Positions 33,232 through 43,005 of a DNA stretch of 64,000 nt are shown in pieces; within the stretch, counting starts at the first letter, position 1; each line of letters starts with the position of its first letter. A program made the position numbers and the translations under genes. The DNA is from Chryseobacterium vaccae (GTDB lineage Bacteria; Bacteroidota; Bacteroidia; Flavobacteriales; Weeksellaceae). The stretch is taken from NCBI RefSeq assembly GCF_009602705.1, contig NZ_VSWH01000001.1, forward strand, positions 868,001-932,000, in the 5' to 3' direction. Under the pieces are notes generated by a model that did no database searches, had not been told where the DNA came from, and saw only the letters and a program-made list of their open reading frames with translations.

Positions 33232-34116
33232 ATGAATTTCTTAATCAAAATATTATTCCTCATTTCCCGACTTCCGCTTAAGGTATTGTATATTTTTTCG
33301 GACGTTATGTTTTTCCTAAATTATTATTTTGTAGGATACAGGAAGAAGGTCATTACACAGAATCTACGCAATTCTTTTCCTGATAAATCTGAAGAGGAGA
33401 TCAGAAAAATAAAAAAAAAATTCTATCGTAATTTCTCAGACTATCTTGTTGAGACCATTAAATCATTCAGTATTTCTGAGACGGAATCAAGAGTCAGAAT
33501 GCAGCATATCAACCAGGAATTGTTTCATGAAGCTAAAGCAGAAGGTAAAAATATCATTCTTCTTGCAGGACATGTTTTTAACTGGGAATGGATTAATGCG
33601 CTGGCCAAAGTTATTCCCCAGAAACACTCTCATCCTGTATATAGAAAGGTAAACAGCGATTTCTGGGAAAATCAGATGAAGAAGGTCCGTAATAAATTCG
33701 GGAATGAGGCGCTGGAAGCCAATGAGGTGATCATGAATATCTTCAGATCTAAAAATGACGGTAGTTCAGCGTATATGTTTGTGGCAGACCAAACCCCTCA
33801 TGTTGCTCATGTTAATTACGGGTTGGATTTCTTAAACCAGAGAACACCTGCTTTTATCGGCTACGATAAACTGGCGACCAGAATGGATCTTGTTTTTATC
33901 TACTGTGAAATGAAAAAGGTAAAACGAGGGTATTATCAGGTCAATTATCACAGAATTTATCCGGATGGAGAAAAATTTGTTGAACATGAAGTGGTAAAAA
34001 AGTTCCATAAGCTTTTAGAAAATACACTTCATAAGAGACCGGATAATTATCTATGGTCACACAGAAAGTGGAAATACAAGGATTCTATCAAAACATTTGA
34101 TTCTGAAAAAATATAG
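33232..34116 (+). CDS. LpxL/HtrB-like lysophospholipid acyltransferase
   Basis: A 294-residue inner-membrane protein with an N-terminal hydrophobic segment (about 5-30), the catalytic H-x4-E motif in GHVFNWEW (about 112-119), and a C-terminal RPDNYLWSHRKWKY motif (W-x-H-x-R-W-K) typical of late acyltransferases of lipid A synthesis. It would add secondary acyl chains to lipid A or a related lipid. Its stop is six bases before the start of the glycosyltransferase, indicating an operon. Confidence 0.9.
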   Translation: MNFLIKILFLISRLPLKVLYIFSDVMFFLNYYFVGYRKKVITQNLRNSFPDKSEEEIRKIKKKFYRNFSDYLVETIKSFSISETESRVRMQHINQELFHEAKAEGKNIILLAGHVFNWEWINALAKVIPQKHSHPVYRKVNSDFWENQMKKVRNKFGNEALEANEVIMNIFRSKNDGSSAYMFVADQTPHVAHVNYGLDFLNQRTPAFIGYDKLATRMDLVFIYCEMKKVKRGYYQVNYHRIYPDGEKFVEHEVVKKFHKLLENTLHKRPDNYLWSHRKWKYKDSIKTFDSEKI

Positions 34117-34122
34117 TTGCAG

Positions 34123-35103
34123 ATGTCCAAAAAATTAGCAGTTGCCATCCTGAACTGGAACGGCAGAAAATGGCTTGAACAGTTTCTTCCCAATGTCGTC
34201 CGATTTTCTCAGGAAGCTGACATTTATGTGATCGATAATCTTTCTACTGATGATTCTATCCCATTTCTGAAGGCTCACTACCCTGAGGTGAAGATCATTA
34301 AGAACGATAAGAATTATGGGTTTGCAGGCGGATATAATGCAGGTTTGAAAGAAGTTCAGAACGAATACTACTGTCTCCTTAATTCCGATGTAGAAGTTAC
34401 TGAAAACTGGATAGATCCGGTGATGAAAGTATTTGAGAAAGATGCTTCCATTGCTGCAGTACAACCTAAAATTCTTTCTTTTAACAATAAGAAATATTTT
34501 GAATTTGCCGGAGCTGGTGGTGGTCTTATTGATAATTTAGGATATTCTTACTGCCGCGGGCGCGTTTTTGATGATCTGGAAGAAGATAAGGGCCAATATG
34601 ATGATGAGACGGAGATCTTCTGGGCATCCGGCTGCTGTCTTTTCATACGTTCCAAAGATTTTTGGGAGCAGGAAGGTTTTGATGCACGATTTTTCGCCCA
34701 TCAGGAAGAAATTGATCTCTGCTGGAGATTGATCAACTCAGGTAAAAAAATTTTTTATACGGGACAATCCAAAGTATATCATGTAGGCGGAGGAACACTG
34801 AATAAACAAAGTGCTCAGAAAACGTATCTCAATATCAGGAACAATCTTTCCATGATGCTGAAAAACTTACCTTTTCCAAGGCTGATCTGGCTGATCTTTT
34901 TCAGGCTTTGCCTAGACGGTGTCGCCGGGATCTATTTTGGCTTAAAACAAGGCTTTCCGCATCTTTGGGCTGTTGTAAGGGCACACTTCGGGTTTTACGG
35001 GCAGGCAGCCGGAACATGGAAGCTCCGTCAGAAAAACCAGAAAGATGAATTTTACCAGACGAAATGGTTGATTTTCACCCATTTTTTAGGTGGAAAAAAA
35101 TAG
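34123..35103 (+). CDS. Family 2 glycosyltransferase
   Basis: Start set at the ATG 34123 (MSKKLAVAILNWNG); an upstream in-frame TTG at 34117 is less likely. A 326-residue GT-A enzyme with the nucleotide-sugar motif ILNWNGRKWLEQFLP, a DNLSTDDS segment, the metal-binding NSDVEV (D-x-D equivalent) and FFAHQEEIDLCWR (the ED-x-D-like acceptor segment). Two hydrophobic patches near 250-280 suggest membrane association. It resembles rhamnosyltransferase-type GT2 proteins. Cotranscribed with the acyltransferase, so envelope glycolipid synthesis is likely. Confidence 0.88.
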   Translation: MSKKLAVAILNWNGRKWLEQFLPNVVRFSQEADIYVIDNLSTDDSIPFLKAHYPEVKIIKNDKNYGFAGGYNAGLKEVQNEYYCLLNSDVEVTENWIDPVMKVFEKDASIAAVQPKILSFNNKKYFEFAGAGGGLIDNLGYSYCRGRVFDDLEEDKGQYDDETEIFWASGCCLFIRSKDFWEQEGFDARFFAHQEEIDLCWRLINSGKKIFYTGQSKVYHVGGGTLNKQSAQKTYLNIRNNLSMMLKNLPFPRLIWLIFFRLCLDGVAGIYFGLKQGFPHLWAVVRAHFGFYGQAAGTWKLRQKNQKDEFYQTKWLIFTHFLGGKK

Positions 35104-35158
35104 AGGAAAAATTTTCAGATCACTTTAAACTCAAAACATTAAACTCTAAATCAACATA

Positions 35159-35713
35159 ATGGATTTCTGCGCAATAGATTTTGAAACAGCTACCCATGAA
35201 AAAAGCTCAGCCTGTGAGATGGGAATCTGTGTGGTTCAGGATTCTAAAATTGTGGAAACCAAAACGTGGCTGATTAAACCTCCAAGTTTTCCTTATTTCA
35301 GCCGATTCAACATTGATGTACACGGGATAAACCCCGAGGATGTAAAGGATGCTCCTACTTTTGATGAAATCTGGTATGAAGCGGAAGAGATGATGTACGG
35401 AAGCCTGATGATTGCCCACAATGCCGGTTTTGATGCCAATGTATTAAGGGGATGCCTTGAGCATTACGGAATGTTTACTCCCAAGCTGAATTATCTGTGC
35501 AGCATACAGCTGGCTAAAAAATCATGGAATTATCTTCCGAAATACGGACTAAAGCCTCTTGCAGAATACCATAATATTCAATTTAATCATCACCGGGCGG
35601 GTGCTGACGCCGAGGTATGCGCCAAAATCTCATTACTGGCCTTTGAAAAGCTGTTTCTGACCACTAATGAGGAAGTGAATGATGTAATGAAGGCCAAGAT
35701 TAAAAAGCTTTAA
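35159..35713 (+). CDS. DEDDh 3'-5' exonuclease
   Basis: A 184-residue DnaQ-like nuclease: motif Exo I DFETAT (D7, E9), Exo II in MIAHNAGFDANVL, and Exo III HHRAGADAEVCA with His and Asp, giving the DEDDh set of metal and catalytic residues. Stand-alone exonucleases of this type act in DNA repair or RNA turnover; the exact substrate is unclear. It is 55 bases downstream of the glycosyltransferase and probably in the same transcript. Confidence 0.88.
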   Translation: MDFCAIDFETATHEKSSACEMGICVVQDSKIVETKTWLIKPPSFPYFSRFNIDVHGINPEDVKDAPTFDEIWYEAEEMMYGSLMIAHNAGFDANVLRGCLEHYGMFTPKLNYLCSIQLAKKSWNYLPKYGLKPLAEYHNIQFNHHRAGADAEVCAKISLLAFEKLFLTTNEEVNDVMKAKIKKL

Positions 35714-35772
35714 ATCTTCTTTAATCCCAGCCTGCATATCTATTTATATATTGTACTTATTCTGTACAAAAA

Positions 35773-36162
35773 TTAATTGCTTAAAACTTCCGACAACAGG
35801 TTAAACTTAGGAATATCAATATCGAATATTTCCTGCGTTTCCATATTTTTAACCTGGTATTTTCCGCTCATACTTCCTACTCCGGAACGGAGCATTACAT
35901 TGGAGAAATAAGCGAAATTTTCGCCTGCGGAGATCTCAGGGGTTAGCCCGATTACTCCGTCACCTATAATCTCGGTATATCCAAAACCTACGTCAAAGAT
36001 CAGCCATTTTCTTTTAAGCACCTTAATCGGGAACAATCCGTCATTTTCAATGGTGATCGTATATTTAAAGACATAGCGGTTTTCAGATGGATAACTGTTT
36101 TTACTATCATATTCAGGAATTACTGAAACTTTGATATTAGAGGTCACTTTTGAAAACATCAT
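35773..36162 (-). CDS. apaG: ApaG/CorD family protein
   Basis: A 129-residue FnIII-like beta-sandwich with the ApaG core: YVFKYTITIENDG (about 30-42), LKRKWLIFDV, VIGLTPEISAGENFAYFSNVMLRSGVGSMSGKY. ApaG of other bacteria affects Co2+ resistance and Mg2+ efflux; the biochemical role is unclear. A second ATG two codons in (MFSKVT) is an equally good start. It is convergent with the exonuclease and 30 bases from the sucB terminator. Confidence 0.9.
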   Translation of the reverse strand: MMFSKVTSNIKVSVIPEYDSKNSYPSENRYVFKYTITIENDGLFPIKVLKRKWLIFDVGFGYTEIIGDGVIGLTPEISAGENFAYFSNVMLRSGVGSMSGKYQVKNMETQEIFDIDIPKFNLLSEVLSN

Positions 36163-36186
36163 TTTGAGTATTTTCTTAATAAATAC

Positions 36187-36212
36187 AAAAATCTCGCCTT
36201 TTTAGGCGAGAT
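36187..36212 (-). terminator. Terminator of sucA-sucB
   Basis: Stem ATCTCGCCT / AGGCGAGAT (36191-36212) with a 4-base loop, followed by T residues on the minus strand, 30 bases past the sucB stop. Confidence 0.82.
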
Positions 36213-36241
36213 TGTAAAGTTATATTATATTTTTAATAAAA

Positions 36242-37495
36242 TTATAATCCAAGGCCTTTTCTTTCGTCACCTCCCATTAATACTCCAACAGGATTGTCGA
36301 TACCTTCTTTTACCGCAACAAGGAATCCTACAGATTCTTTTCCGTCGATAATTCTGTGGTCATAAGACATCGCAACGTACATCATTGGTCTGATCACTAC
36401 TTGTCCGTCAACAGCAACCGGTCTCTGGATAATGTTGTGCATACCAAGGATTGCAGATTGAGGAGGGTTGATGATTGGGGTAGACATCATAGATCCGAAA
36501 GTACCACCGTTTGTAATGGTGAAAGTACCACCAGTCATTTCGTCAACTGTAATTTTCCCGTCTCTTACTTTTGTAGCAAGATCTTTAATGTTGGCTTCAA
36601 CCGCACTGAAAGACATGTTTTCTGCATTTCTCAATACAGGAACCATCAATCCTTTAGGACCTGAAACTGCAATTGAAATATCACAGAAATCATAGTTTAC
36701 TTTGAAATCTCCGTCAATAGATGCATTTACATCCGGGTACATCTGAAGAGCTCTTGTAACTGCTTTAGTGAAGAAAGACATGAAACCAAGTCCTACTCCA
36801 TGCTTCTGAGCAAATTCTTCTTTATATAGTTTTCTTAATCTGAAGATTTCAGACATGTCAACTTCGTTGAAAGTTGTTAACATCGCTGTTTCATTCTTTA
36901 CAGAAACTAATCTCTGAGCGATTTTTCTTCTAAGAACAGAAAGTTTTGTTGTTGTTGTAGATCTTGATCCTGTTGCTGTAAGAGGGTTTCCACCTAACGC
37001 AGGAACAGCCGCTAATTCAGCATCAGTTTTAGTGATTCTTCCGTCTCTTCCTGTACCTGAAACCTGTCCTGCATCCATTCCTTTTTCATCAAGGATTTTC
37101 TTAGCAGCCGGAGATGGAGCTCCTGTAGCATAAGTTTGTGGAGCAGCAACCGGAGCTGCTGGCTTCGGAGCCTCTTGTTTAGCAGGTTCAGCAGCTTTCG
37201 GAGCTTCTTCCTGTTTTGGAGCTTCAGCAGCAGGTGCAGCACCTTCTGGTCTTGCAGCATCCATATCAATTAAACAAACTACCTGACCTACTTGTACTAC
37301 ATCACCTTCTTCTGCTTTTAAAGTGATAATACCACTTTGTTCTGCAGGTAATTCCAGGGTTGCTTTATCTGAGTCTACTTCAGCGATAGGTTGATCTTTT
37401 TCTACATAATCACCATCTTTTACAAGCCAAGTTGCAATTTCAACTTCTGTAATGGATTCGCCCGGTGAAGGAACTTTCATTTCTAAAACTGACAT
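36242..37495 (-). CDS. sucB: 2-Oxoglutarate dehydrogenase E2 (dihydrolipoyl succinyltransferase)
   Basis: The 417-residue protein has a lipoyl domain with the lipoylation lysine in [10 protein letters not shown] (about residue 43), an Ala/Pro/Glu linker, an E3-binding domain ([18 protein letters not shown] ... [11 protein letters not shown], about 125-160) and the acyltransferase domain ending in [11 protein letters not shown] with the catalytic His and Asp. A TCA-cycle enzyme. It is cotranscribed with sucA, 39 bases upstream. The E3 subunit is not nearby. Confidence 0.95.
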   Translation of the reverse strand: MSVLEMKVPSPGESITEVEIATWLVKDGDYVEKDQPIAEVDSDKATLELPAEQSGIITLKAEEGDVVQVGQVVCLIDMDAARPEGAAPAAEAPKQEEAPKAAEPAKQEAPKPAAPVAAPQTYATGAPSPAAKKILDEKGMDAGQVSGTGRDGRITKTDAELAAVPALGGNPLTATGSRSTTTTKLSVLRRKIAQRLVSVKNETAMLTTFNEVDMSEIFRLRKLYKEEFAQKHGVGLGFMSFFTKAVTRALQMYPDVNASIDGDFKVNYDFCDISIAVSGPKGLMVPVLRNAENMSFSAVEANIKDLATKVRDGKITVDEMTGGTFTITNGGTFGSMMSTPIINPPQSAILGMHNIIQRPVAVDGQVVIRPMMYVAMSYDHRIIDGKESVGFLVAVKEGIDNPVGVLMGGDERKGLGL

Positions 37496-37534
37496 ATTGA
37501 GTATTTTTTATTTTTTAATTGATTATTATTTAAA

Positions 37535-40348
37535 TTAAGCTGTTACAGGTCTTTTTGCAGGAGCATCATCTCTGTCGAAAACTCTGTTGATTACAGCATT
37601 CTGGTTCTTTTCGAACATTTTATGGCTTCCCGGAGCAGGAGTACCACTTGGTACCGGAGCAATAACCTCAATTCCTGTATTTCTGAAGTTTCTCAGGATA
37701 TAAGACCAGGCACCCATATTTTCTGGCTCTTCCTGTGCCCATACCAATTGTTTTCTGTTCTCATATTTGCTGAAGATTGCTTCGATAGCATCCGTCTGAA
37801 GCGGATATAACTGTTCGAATCTCACTAATGCAATATTTTCACAGTTCAGTTCTTCTTTCTTCGCTAATAGTTCGAAATACAGTTTACCTGAACAAAGAAC
37901 CAATTTCTCTACTTTTTTAGGATCTGCTGTAGGATCATCTAAGATTGGCTGGAATGAACCTGTTGCAAAATCTTCAAGTGGAGAAACCACTTTCGGATGT
38001 CTTAATAAAGATTTAGGGCTCATTACTACCAATGGCTTTCTGAATGCCCATTTCAGCTGTCTTCTTAATAGGTGGAAGTAGTTGGCTGGTGAAGTAATAT
38101 TCGCTACAACCATATTTTCGTTGGCACAAAGAGTAAGGAATCTTTCCAGTCTTGCTGAAGAGTGTTCTGCTCCCTGTCCTTCTGAACCATGAGGTAAAAG
38201 CATCACCAATCCATCCTGAATCTTCCATTTTTCTTCTGCTGCTGCCAGATATTGATCTACAATGATCTGAGCACCGTTCACGAAGTCTCCGAACTGAGCT
38301 TCCCAGATTGTTAATGTATTAGGAGAAGCCATTGCATATCCATAATCAAATCCTAAAACTCCGTATTCTGAAAGATGAGAGTTGTATACATCAAATCTGC
38401 TTTCTGAAACATGTCTTAGAGGGATATACTCTTCTTCTGTATCTTCTGTTTTAACTACGGCATGTCTGTGAGAGAAAGTACCTCTTTCCACATCTTCTCC
38501 GGAGATTCTTACGTTGTGACCTTCCACGAGAAGTGTAGCATAAGCCAACCACTCTCCTAGTGCCCAGTCTAATGAATTTCCTTCAATAGCCTTGATACGG
38601 TTTTCGAAAAGTCTTGTAATTTTATTGATAAACTTTTTATCTTCAGGAAGAGTTGACATTTTAAGAGCCAGTTCCTTCAGCTTTGCTAAGTCATATTTTG
38701 TATCAACCGGTAACTGAACCGCTCCTCTCTTTCCGATTGGATATTTTATCCAGTCTTCAGCCATGAATACATCCATTACGTTTTTCTCGATCTCTTTGGA
38801 AGCATCAAAGTCTTTATCTAAAAGTGCTTTGAAATCTACTTCCATCTTCTTGATGATATCGTTGGAAATAACGCTGTCGTTGATTAATTTCTCTTTATAA
38901 ATTTCTCTTGGATTCGGGTGTTTAGAAATCGCCTTGTATAGATTAGGCTGAGTAAATCTTGGCTCATCTCCTTCGTTGTGACCGTATTTTCTGTATCCTA
39001 AAAGATCGATATAAACATCTTTCCCGAATTTTGCTCTGAAATCAGCAGCAAAGTGCATTGCATGAACAACTGCTTCCGCATCGTCAGCATTTACGTGCAT
39101 TACAGGAGATTCTGTAACTTTTGCAATGTCTGTACAGTAAGTTGAAGATCTTGCATCATGGAAGTTAGTGGTGAAAGACACCTGGTTGTTTACTACAATG
39201 TGCACCGTTCCTCCCGTTCTGTATCCTTCCAAAGTCATCATCTGAGCTACTTCATAAGCAATTCCCTGACCTGCGATAGCACCGTCACCGTGGATGATGA
39301 TTGGTAAAACCTTAGAATATTCTTTATATTTATCATCAACCTTTGCACGGCAGATCCCTTCTACAAGAGCTGCTACTGTTTCAAGGTGAGAAGGGTTCGG
39401 AGTAAGGTTGATGCAAACTTCTTCTCCTGAAGCTGTTTTTACTTTTTTAGATGATCCTAAGTGATATTTAACATCACCAGAGAATACGTCTTCTTCAAAT
39501 TCTTTTCCTTCAAATTCTGAGAAGATCTGTTTGTATGATTTTCCGAAGATATTGGATAATACATTCAATCTTCCTCTGTGAGCCATTCCTAATACTACTT
39601 CATCTACTCCCAGTTGAGAAGATCTTGAGATCAGCTGATCCAAAGCAGGGATTAAAGTCTCCCCTCCTTCCAGTGAAAATCTTTTCTGTCCTACAAATTT
39701 AGTGTGAAGGTAACTTTCAAAGGCTACCGCCTGATTTAATTTTAATAAGATTTCTGTTTTTTCATTGGCAGAAAGACTTGGATGGTTTTCGTTAACCTGA
39801 AGCCATCTTTTGATGAAATCTTTTTCCTCAACATTGTTGATGTGCATATATTCCACTCCGATAGAATCGCAGTAAATATTTTCCAGGTGCTTGATAAGGT
39901 CTGCTAATGTTGCAGGTTCTTTCATTCCTGTTTCAACAGCACAGTTAAATTTCGTATTTAAATCCTCTTTAGAAAGACCGAAGTTCTCAATGTCTAAAGT
40001 AGGAGTATAATGTCTTCTTTCTCTAACCGGGTTTGTTTTGGTAAACAGGTGCCCTCTTGTTCTGTAAGCCTCGATAAGGTTTACTACTTTGAATTCTTTT
40101 TTGATGTGCTCAGGAACCTCTCCGCCTGCTACAGCCTGAGAGATCTGCTGTACTGCCGGTACAGTGCTGGCCGGAGCCTGGATGTATTGGATGTTATCGT
40201 CATCTCCATAGTTCTCCAAAGCAAAATCGAAACCTTGAAAAAAGGCTTTCCATGATGGCTCTAAAGAATCCGGGAATTTTAAGTACTGTTGGTATAAATC
40301 CTCAATTAACTGAGAATGAGCTGCGTTTAGGAATGAAAATCTGTCCAT
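37535..40348 (-). CDS. sucA: 2-Oxoglutarate dehydrogenase E1
   Basis: The 937-residue thiamine-diphosphate enzyme decarboxylates 2-oxoglutarate and passes succinyl groups to SucB. The N-terminal segment SFLNAAHSQLIEDLYQQYL binds E2. The TPP site GDGAIAGQGIAYE lies near residue 375 and the transketolase-like C-terminal half includes LLPHGSEGQGAEHSSARLERFL. The length matches bacterial SucA. It has a TAAATTTG box 47 bases upstream of the start. Confidence 0.97.
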   Translation of the reverse strand: MDRFSFLNAAHSQLIEDLYQQYLKFPDSLEPSWKAFFQGFDFALENYGDDDNIQYIQAPASTVPAVQQISQAVAGGEVPEHIKKEFKVVNLIEAYRTRGHLFTKTNPVRERRHYTPTLDIENFGLSKEDLNTKFNCAVETGMKEPATLADLIKHLENIYCDSIGVEYMHINNVEEKDFIKRWLQVNENHPSLSANEKTEILLKLNQAVAFESYLHTKFVGQKRFSLEGGETLIPALDQLISRSSQLGVDEVVLGMAHRGRLNVLSNIFGKSYKQIFSEFEGKEFEEDVFSGDVKYHLGSSKKVKTASGEEVCINLTPNPSHLETVAALVEGICRAKVDDKYKEYSKVLPIIIHGDGAIAGQGIAYEVAQMMTLEGYRTGGTVHIVVNNQVSFTTNFHDARSSTYCTDIAKVTESPVMHVNADDAEAVVHAMHFAADFRAKFGKDVYIDLLGYRKYGHNEGDEPRFTQPNLYKAISKHPNPREIYKEKLINDSVISNDIIKKMEVDFKALLDKDFDASKEIEKNVMDVFMAEDWIKYPIGKRGAVQLPVDTKYDLAKLKELALKMSTLPEDKKFINKITRLFENRIKAIEGNSLDWALGEWLAYATLLVEGHNVRISGEDVERGTFSHRHAVVKTEDTEEEYIPLRHVSESRFDVYNSHLSEYGVLGFDYGYAMASPNTLTIWEAQFGDFVNGAQIIVDQYLAAAEEKWKIQDGLVMLLPHGSEGQGAEHSSARLERFLTLCANENMVVANITSPANYFHLLRRQLKWAFRKPLVVMSPKSLLRHPKVVSPLEDFATGSFQPILDDPTADPKKVEKLVLCSGKLYFELLAKKEELNCENIALVRFEQLYPLQTDAIEAIFSKYENRKQLVWAQEEPENMGAWSYILRNFRNTGIEVIAPVPSGTPAPGSHKMFEKNQNAVINRVFDRDDAPAKRPVTA

Positions 40349-40394
40349 TATTACAGTTTATCTATTATTAAAATTTATTTGTAGAATTAATCTT

Positions 40395-40402
40395 CAAATT
40401 TA
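40395..40402 (-). promoter_or_regulatory. -7 box of sucA-sucB
   Basis: TAAATTTG on the minus strand, 46 bases upstream of the sucA start. Confidence 0.45.
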
Positions 40403-40472
40403 ATAAAAAAAACCGATTTGGAACAGCCTGAAGGCATTAAAAAAAATTATCGAAAAAATTATTTTTTTAAAA

Positions 40473-41513
40473 TCACTTAAACACTGATAATGAGAGCTTA
40501 ACATTCACTTCCTGCCCTTCTACCGGACGCTCAATGAAAGTCATACGGATATCTCCGAAGCGCATCTCGTCTTTTTTGGCTTTCTGAATTAGCTGCTGAA
40601 TTGCCCTTATTCTGCCTTCGTAGCTTCCTTTGTAGTACATGACGTAATTTTGGGACGGATTTACGGTTCTGAAATTGAAGTTATTATCCGTCACACCAAT
40701 CTTCTTGGAAAGCGGGATTCCCAGGAAGTAAGATATTTCTTTGTCTTTGTAATTGTCTGCATCTGTAACCAGCACAGGATACCCGAATTCATCCTCTTTT
40801 TTACCAAGGTCCATTGTCACATAATTGTAAACTTTGCTGTAGTTCATCACAATATTTTCGTAAAGCGCATCTTTCTTGTTGGATGCACTTACATTGGTTC
40901 CCAAAAGCACTTTATCTTCTTCATTTTCAACCATAAGACTGTCATATTTAATGGCAGCCATCTGATTGTCTTTTTCTACCTTATTACCCAGAACATTTTT
41001 CAGGTTGACCATGCTTTTATCGATATTTTCGGCAAAACGGTCTTCGGTCCAGAAATTCTCAACCCTTCTCAGAACAGAAAGTTTTGGAGTATGTACATTC
41101 CAGATAATCCTGGTTTTTTCAGCAGAGACAGCTTTAAATTTAACGTCTACCACTGTAGGATTTTCATTACGGTCCTCAAAAAGCTGATATCTTAACGATC
41201 TGTTCGGATTTTCATAACGGATGAACATTTCTCCGTCTGTATCGTTTTTAGGGTCTACATAACTGATTGCACTTCCCTGTCCTTCATAAGGAGTATAATA
41301 ATCAATATCAATAGACGGCGAACTTGTAAAAAAGTTGTTCCATCGGGTAAAATGCTGCAGATTATTAAACTGGGAAAAGACTTTATCAATGGGATAATCA
41401 ATCTCTTTTTCAATTTTAAAGTCCTTGTTTTCATCCACAAAATAATACATGGAAGCAGCATAAGCTCCTACCAGAAGAACAAGAATTACGGCTGTTATTT
41501 TAAAAAAACGCAT
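40473..41513 (-). CDS. Membrane-anchored SRPBCC-like protein
   Basis: 346 residues from the ATG at 41513 (MRFFKITAVILVLL; the preceding in-frame ATG at 41516 is equivalent). One N-terminal membrane anchor is followed by a SRPBCC/polyketide-cyclase-like domain (IEKEIDYPIDKVFSQFNNLQHFTRW, about residues 32-56) and a second domain (about 200-346) of GyrI/SOUL-like look. Role unknown. It lies 124 bases upstream of sucA, which has its own box. Its own promoter overlaps the glg terminator. Confidence 0.75.
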   Translation of the reverse strand: MRFFKITAVILVLLVGAYAASMYYFVDENKDFKIEKEIDYPIDKVFSQFNNLQHFTRWNNFFTSSPSIDIDYYTPYEGQGSAISYVDPKNDTDGEMFIRYENPNRSLRYQLFEDRNENPTVVDVKFKAVSAEKTRIIWNVHTPKLSVLRRVENFWTEDRFAENIDKSMVNLKNVLGNKVEKDNQMAAIKYDSLMVENEEDKVLLGTNVSASNKKDALYENIVMNYSKVYNYVTMDLGKKEDEFGYPVLVTDADNYKDKEISYFLGIPLSKKIGVTDNNFNFRTVNPSQNYVMYYKGSYEGRIRAIQQLIQKAKKDEMRFGDIRMTFIERPVEGQEVNVKLSLSVFK

Positions 41514-41517
41514 CATA

Positions 41518-41548
41518 CAAAAGTAATACAAATAAAAAAAGTGACCAA
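41518..41548 (-). promoter_or_regulatory. Promoter of the SRPBCC-like gene
   Basis: TTG (41546-41548), 20-base spacer and TACTTTTG (41518-41525), read on the minus strand. The -7 box is only a few bases from the ATG, predicting a leaderless mRNA. Confidence 0.75.
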
Positions 41549-41563
41549 TATATTGATCACTTT
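41534..41563 (-). terminator. Terminator downstream of glgC
   Basis: Stem AAAGTGATCA / TGGTCACTTT with a 6-base loop and seven T on the minus strand, 87 bases past the glgC stop. Its 3' arm contains the -33 TTG of the next promoter. Confidence 0.78.
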
Positions 41564-41649
41564 AAGAGTATACTTTAGTTAATTTATATTACTTTTCCGT
41601 TAATAGAGAAATCATACATCTTTTTTAAACTGCATCAGAAATAAATCTT

Positions 41650-42918
41650 CTATCCAATGTGAGTTCCCGGCGGAAGTACCGCTCCTTTCTTCACAACTAC
41701 GATACCATCCTGAACGGAATGAGTTCCGTAGTCTCCGTCCGGGATATGTTTTCCACCAGTAATTTTTACATTGTCTCCAATGTAACAGTTTTTATCCAGA
41801 ATAGCTTTTTCAATATAGCAGTATTTTCCGATTCCCATATTTGGACGGCCGCTTCTGTCATTCAATACAATTTCTGTGGTATTCTGATAGAAATCCGCTC
41901 CCATCACGTAAGAATTTACGATAGTACTTCCTTTATCTATTCTTGTTCTGTTTCCGATCACGGAATTTTCGATTTTATCTGCCATAATAATGCATCCGTC
42001 TCCAAAAACAGCCTTGCTTACATAAGAACCGTTGATTTTGGACGGCGGAAGCATTCTCGCTCTGGTATAAATAGGCGATGAACCGAAAAGATTGAACTGC
42101 GGAAGATCCTGACACAGGTCCAGATTGGCTTCATAGAAAGACTCAATTGTTCCTATATCCGTCCAGTAGCCTTCATACTGATAACTCAAAGTTTTATATT
42201 TTCCGATAGAGCTTGGAATAATATCTTTTCCGAAATCATCACCTGCTCCCTCTTCAAACATTTTTTTCAGAATATTCTTGGTGAAAATATAAATACCCAT
42301 TGAAGCCAGATATTCTTTTCCTCTATGTTTATTTTCTTCTGAAACCTCAGATTTTAGACCATCCAGCATATCATAATCTGGTTTTTCATAGAAGGAAGTG
42401 ATATTGCCGTCATCGTCTGATTTCAGGATTCCGAAACCTGTGGCGTCTTTGGCAATTACAGGAATAGTTGCAATCGTCAGATCACCTCCGTTATCGATAT
42501 GAAAGTCCAGCATTTCACGGAAATCCATCTGGTAAAGCTGGTCTCCGGAAAGGATCAGAATATAATCATAATCATACTTTTCAAGATGCTTCATCGACTG
42601 GCGTACGGCATCTGCTGTGCCTTGATACCAGCTTTCATTTTCAACGTTCTGTTCCGCAGCCAGAATATCAACAAAACCTTTGCTGAAAATGTCAAAATGA
42701 TATGAATTTTTGATATGGGAATTTAAAGATGCTGAATTAAACTGCGTTAATACCAGGATCTTATTCAATCCGGAGTTCAGGCAATTTGAAATAGGAATAT
42801 CCACCAGCCTGTATTTCCCCGCAATAGGAACTGCTGGTTTTGATCTGGAATAGGTTAATGGAAATAGCCTTGTTCCTCTGCCTCCTCCTAAAACTATGGA
42901 GATTACGTTTCGTTTCAT
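41650..42918 (-). CDS. glgC: Glucose-1-phosphate adenylyltransferase
   Basis: Makes ADP-glucose, the committed step of glycogen synthesis. The 422-residue protein has the nucleotide-binding GGGRGTRLFPLT (about 12-23) and SKPAVPIAGKYRLVD (about 26-40), the ILSGDQLYQMD catalytic aspartate region (about 122-132), the glucose-1-phosphate YEKPD (about 180-184) and a C-terminal left-handed beta-helix of hexapeptide repeats. It is the last gene of the glgB-glgA-glgC operon. Confidence 0.96.
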   Translation of the reverse strand: MKRNVISIVLGGGRGTRLFPLTYSRSKPAVPIAGKYRLVDIPISNCLNSGLNKILVLTQFNSASLNSHIKNSYHFDIFSKGFVDILAAEQNVENESWYQGTADAVRQSMKHLEKYDYDYILILSGDQLYQMDFREMLDFHIDNGGDLTIATIPVIAKDATGFGILKSDDDGNITSFYEKPDYDMLDGLKSEVSEENKHRGKEYLASMGIYIFTKNILKKMFEEGAGDDFGKDIIPSSIGKYKTLSYQYEGYWTDIGTIESFYEANLDLCQDLPQFNLFGSSPIYTRARMLPPSKINGSYVSKAVFGDGCIIMADKIENSVIGNRTRIDKGSTIVNSYVMGADFYQNTTEIVLNDRSGRPNMGIGKYCYIEKAILDKNCYIGDNVKITGGKHIPDGDYGTHSVQDGIVVVKKGAVLPPGTHIG

Positions 42919-43005
42919 AAAATTATATTGCGTTTTTTATTGTATTAGTTCTACAGTTTTTTTGGTGTTTACGCACGGCATATTGCGGAATACCCTCTGT
43001 TATTT

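Noticed and set aside
34117..34122. TTG start for the glycosyltransferase
   Set aside because: The ATG at 34123 gives the normal GT2 start; the TTG adds only two residues.
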